Assembly: GCA_964547995.1 (NCBI GenBank)
Contig: CAZJRB010000011.1
Span: forward strand, 41,194 to 105,193
Direction of reading: 5' to 3'
DNA length: 64,000 nt
Origin: CAZJRB01 sp964547995
Lineage (GTDB): Bacteria > Planctomycetota > Planctomycetia > Pirellulales > Thermoguttaceae
Position 1 is the stretch's first letter. Every line of letters begins with the position of its first letter. The translations under genes were made by a program, and so were the position numbers. The notes under the pieces were generated by a model. It was not told the DNA's origin and made no database searches. It was given only the letters and a program-made list of their open reading frames with translations. This document shows, in pieces, positions 63,901 through 64,000 of this stretch.

Positions 63901-64000
63901 CCGTATCCCGGTAGTTGTGCTGGCGTTTGAACATGACCCAGTCGTGGGCCGCCATGATCCAGGACCCGCCCGGGTAATGGGCCTTGTAGCCGAGCCCGAT
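60917..64000 (-). CDS. PQQ-type propeller protein with internal methyltransferase-like domain and NPCBM-like C-terminus (partial, 5' end outside)
   Basis: The frame is open to the right edge, so the N-terminus is missing; about 1027 residues are visible. They begin inside a propeller (GYKAHYPGGSWIMAAHDWVMF, ITLLDARSGRKLCEKKVEGTVRGLSVADGTLIATTTSGKFYCFGKG). Then a Rossmann insert follows with GVAEGYCLMLGAGDGSLLFDLL (motif I present), VYCLEPDAAKRGKFR and GLYRSLRPWGGVAYEF. A second propeller half comes next (ACYALDAKTGKTVREYTH-type blades). The last ~110 residues resemble an NPCBM/malectin-like carbohydrate-binding domain (KILGVEPKAYRARLHFVEPEPLQKGDRVFDVIINGRTVLANLDI). It is homologous to the other two fusions, but with the methyltransferase domain inside the propeller instead of before it. 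Confidence 0.75.
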   Translation of the reverse strand: MGLGYKAHYPGGSWIMAAHDWVMFKRQHNYRDTDVEPAEYRLGRNFEGIILYNYRTGNPEIATIGGRILAAAIEDDLVMAGAGPVIRINANELRAAYKAHPEGKGQKGGPKYYDPTPLAKWATDTGRVYTLMIAGDTVIAGGNGTITLLDARSGRKLCEKKVEGTVRGLSVADGTLIATTTSGKFYCFGKGDSDSTKMVAHRPSVPNVSPATVTGSDSSKVIDELGVAEGYCLMLGAGDGSLLFDLLKKTKLTVYCLEPDAAKRGKFRAMLDEAEMLGTRAQLHEGSFDKIRYAPYSGNCILWGSRLGSPAGRVDFRGLYRSLRPWGGVAYEFGDKSAGSASRSKLAAAGIPAEETAGGSFGTVVRRGPLPGAGEWTRAHGNPGNTFSTDDEVVRLPLGVLWWGGVGPERIVSRHWRAPVPLFAKGHMFIQGQHDIIGVDAYTGREMWNRHIEDIGRFPPAFRGGNIITDGDRVYCVKGLTCYALDAKTGKTVREYTHTLSPEQKAETEGLVPLHGMLSKKGKDGLIRLRNPSVVWEYLGMAGDRVIGTLGFGATNLKHNGLAVPHQSRVIFAYDKASGEKAWEIKLDRTVMPSAIVSDDRCLYFIDRTDELTYQRNRRKAAAGRFSSALKAARLSDGKILWTYDKLKPQRKSLLLKDGVIVASANFSDVAEDSTSGLSAFSAQDGRKLWERDRVRATTRRGGPVRHLFIVGDTLYTPAAVDLKTGKEKLPCADPLTGKPAPFRLSGQNFCGHLSAAKHLVAYRSTALGFKSLAEDSPCYWLHEKRTSCWVGMLPAGGVLLAPEGSSTCVCSFNYKTSMALIPVERHESWGICLRGPELAQGTGSAWKGAAKIEGRPANFDRLRLNLNAPGDHWDETTGGPFLAWPQVTRSGKGFITVPVRGTDGAAGFRSHSDFTPVAGTDRPWIYASGLTGQIALKILGVEPKAYRARLHFVEPEPLQKGDRVFDVIINGRTVLANLDIVAETGEANRALVKEVKGIGPCTTVELSLKRVSGRPPLLCGIELIAE

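Overview
The window is GC-rich bacterial chromosomal DNA, most likely from a planctomycete (Planctomycetota, Pirellulales-like). Supporting this are an ECF sigma factor of the planctomycete-specific type, a very large secreted haem/HEAT protein resembling the hydrazine-synthase alpha middle region, many secreted sulfatases and glycoside hydrolases, and several families of short palindromic intergenic repeats of the kind common in planctomycete genomes. This assignment is by recognition only; no search was run.

Region 1 (1-11.9 kb) is mixed. It holds the end of an STN-like protein and an ECF sigma factor on the plus strand. On the minus strand it has a methyltransferase, a secreted helical protein with its own promoter, a secreted HEAAH metallopeptidase, a URO-D superfamily protein with a zinc H-x-C...C site as in MtaA-type methyltransferases, the 1345-residue haem/HEAT protein, an IclR regulator with a clear promoter-operator, and hisF.

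Region 2 (11.9-16.4 kb, minus strand) is a membrane and envelope glycan cluster: a GT-C (GT39-like) protein translationally coupled to a polyprenyl-phosphate type GT2, a flippase-like membrane protein and an ABC-2 permease.

Region 3 (16.7-20.1 kb, plus strand) is a compact four-gene set behind one promoter: a small anchored protein, a HTH protein tethered by a C-terminal membrane segment, an OmpA-type lipoprotein and a polytopic protein with an intramembrane HEAGH motif. It looks like a possible regulated-proteolysis module. mnmG follows convergently.

Region 4 (22.8-64 kb) is a continuous minus-strand polysaccharide-degradation locus of about 41 kb. It encodes four GH95-type proteins, three GH2 proteins, two GH43-like propellers, a GH36/27-type alpha-galactosidase, a GH29 fucosidase, two formylglycine sulfatases, two SASA-type esterases, an alpha/beta esterase and three very large PQQ-type propeller proteins carrying a methyltransferase-like Rossmann domain. 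Nearly every product has an export signal, and no transporter, regulator or sugar-catabolic gene is present. The enzyme mix points to a sulfated, acetylated, fucose- and galactose-containing glycan. Two genes in this locus survive only as N- plus C-terminal stubs (37.5-37.8 kb and 60.5-60.8 kb).

Throughout the window, palindromic repeats of several stem sequences sit between genes. They often occur as inverted pairs bounded by the same outer boxes, and one copy lies inside the 5' coding end of an esterase gene.
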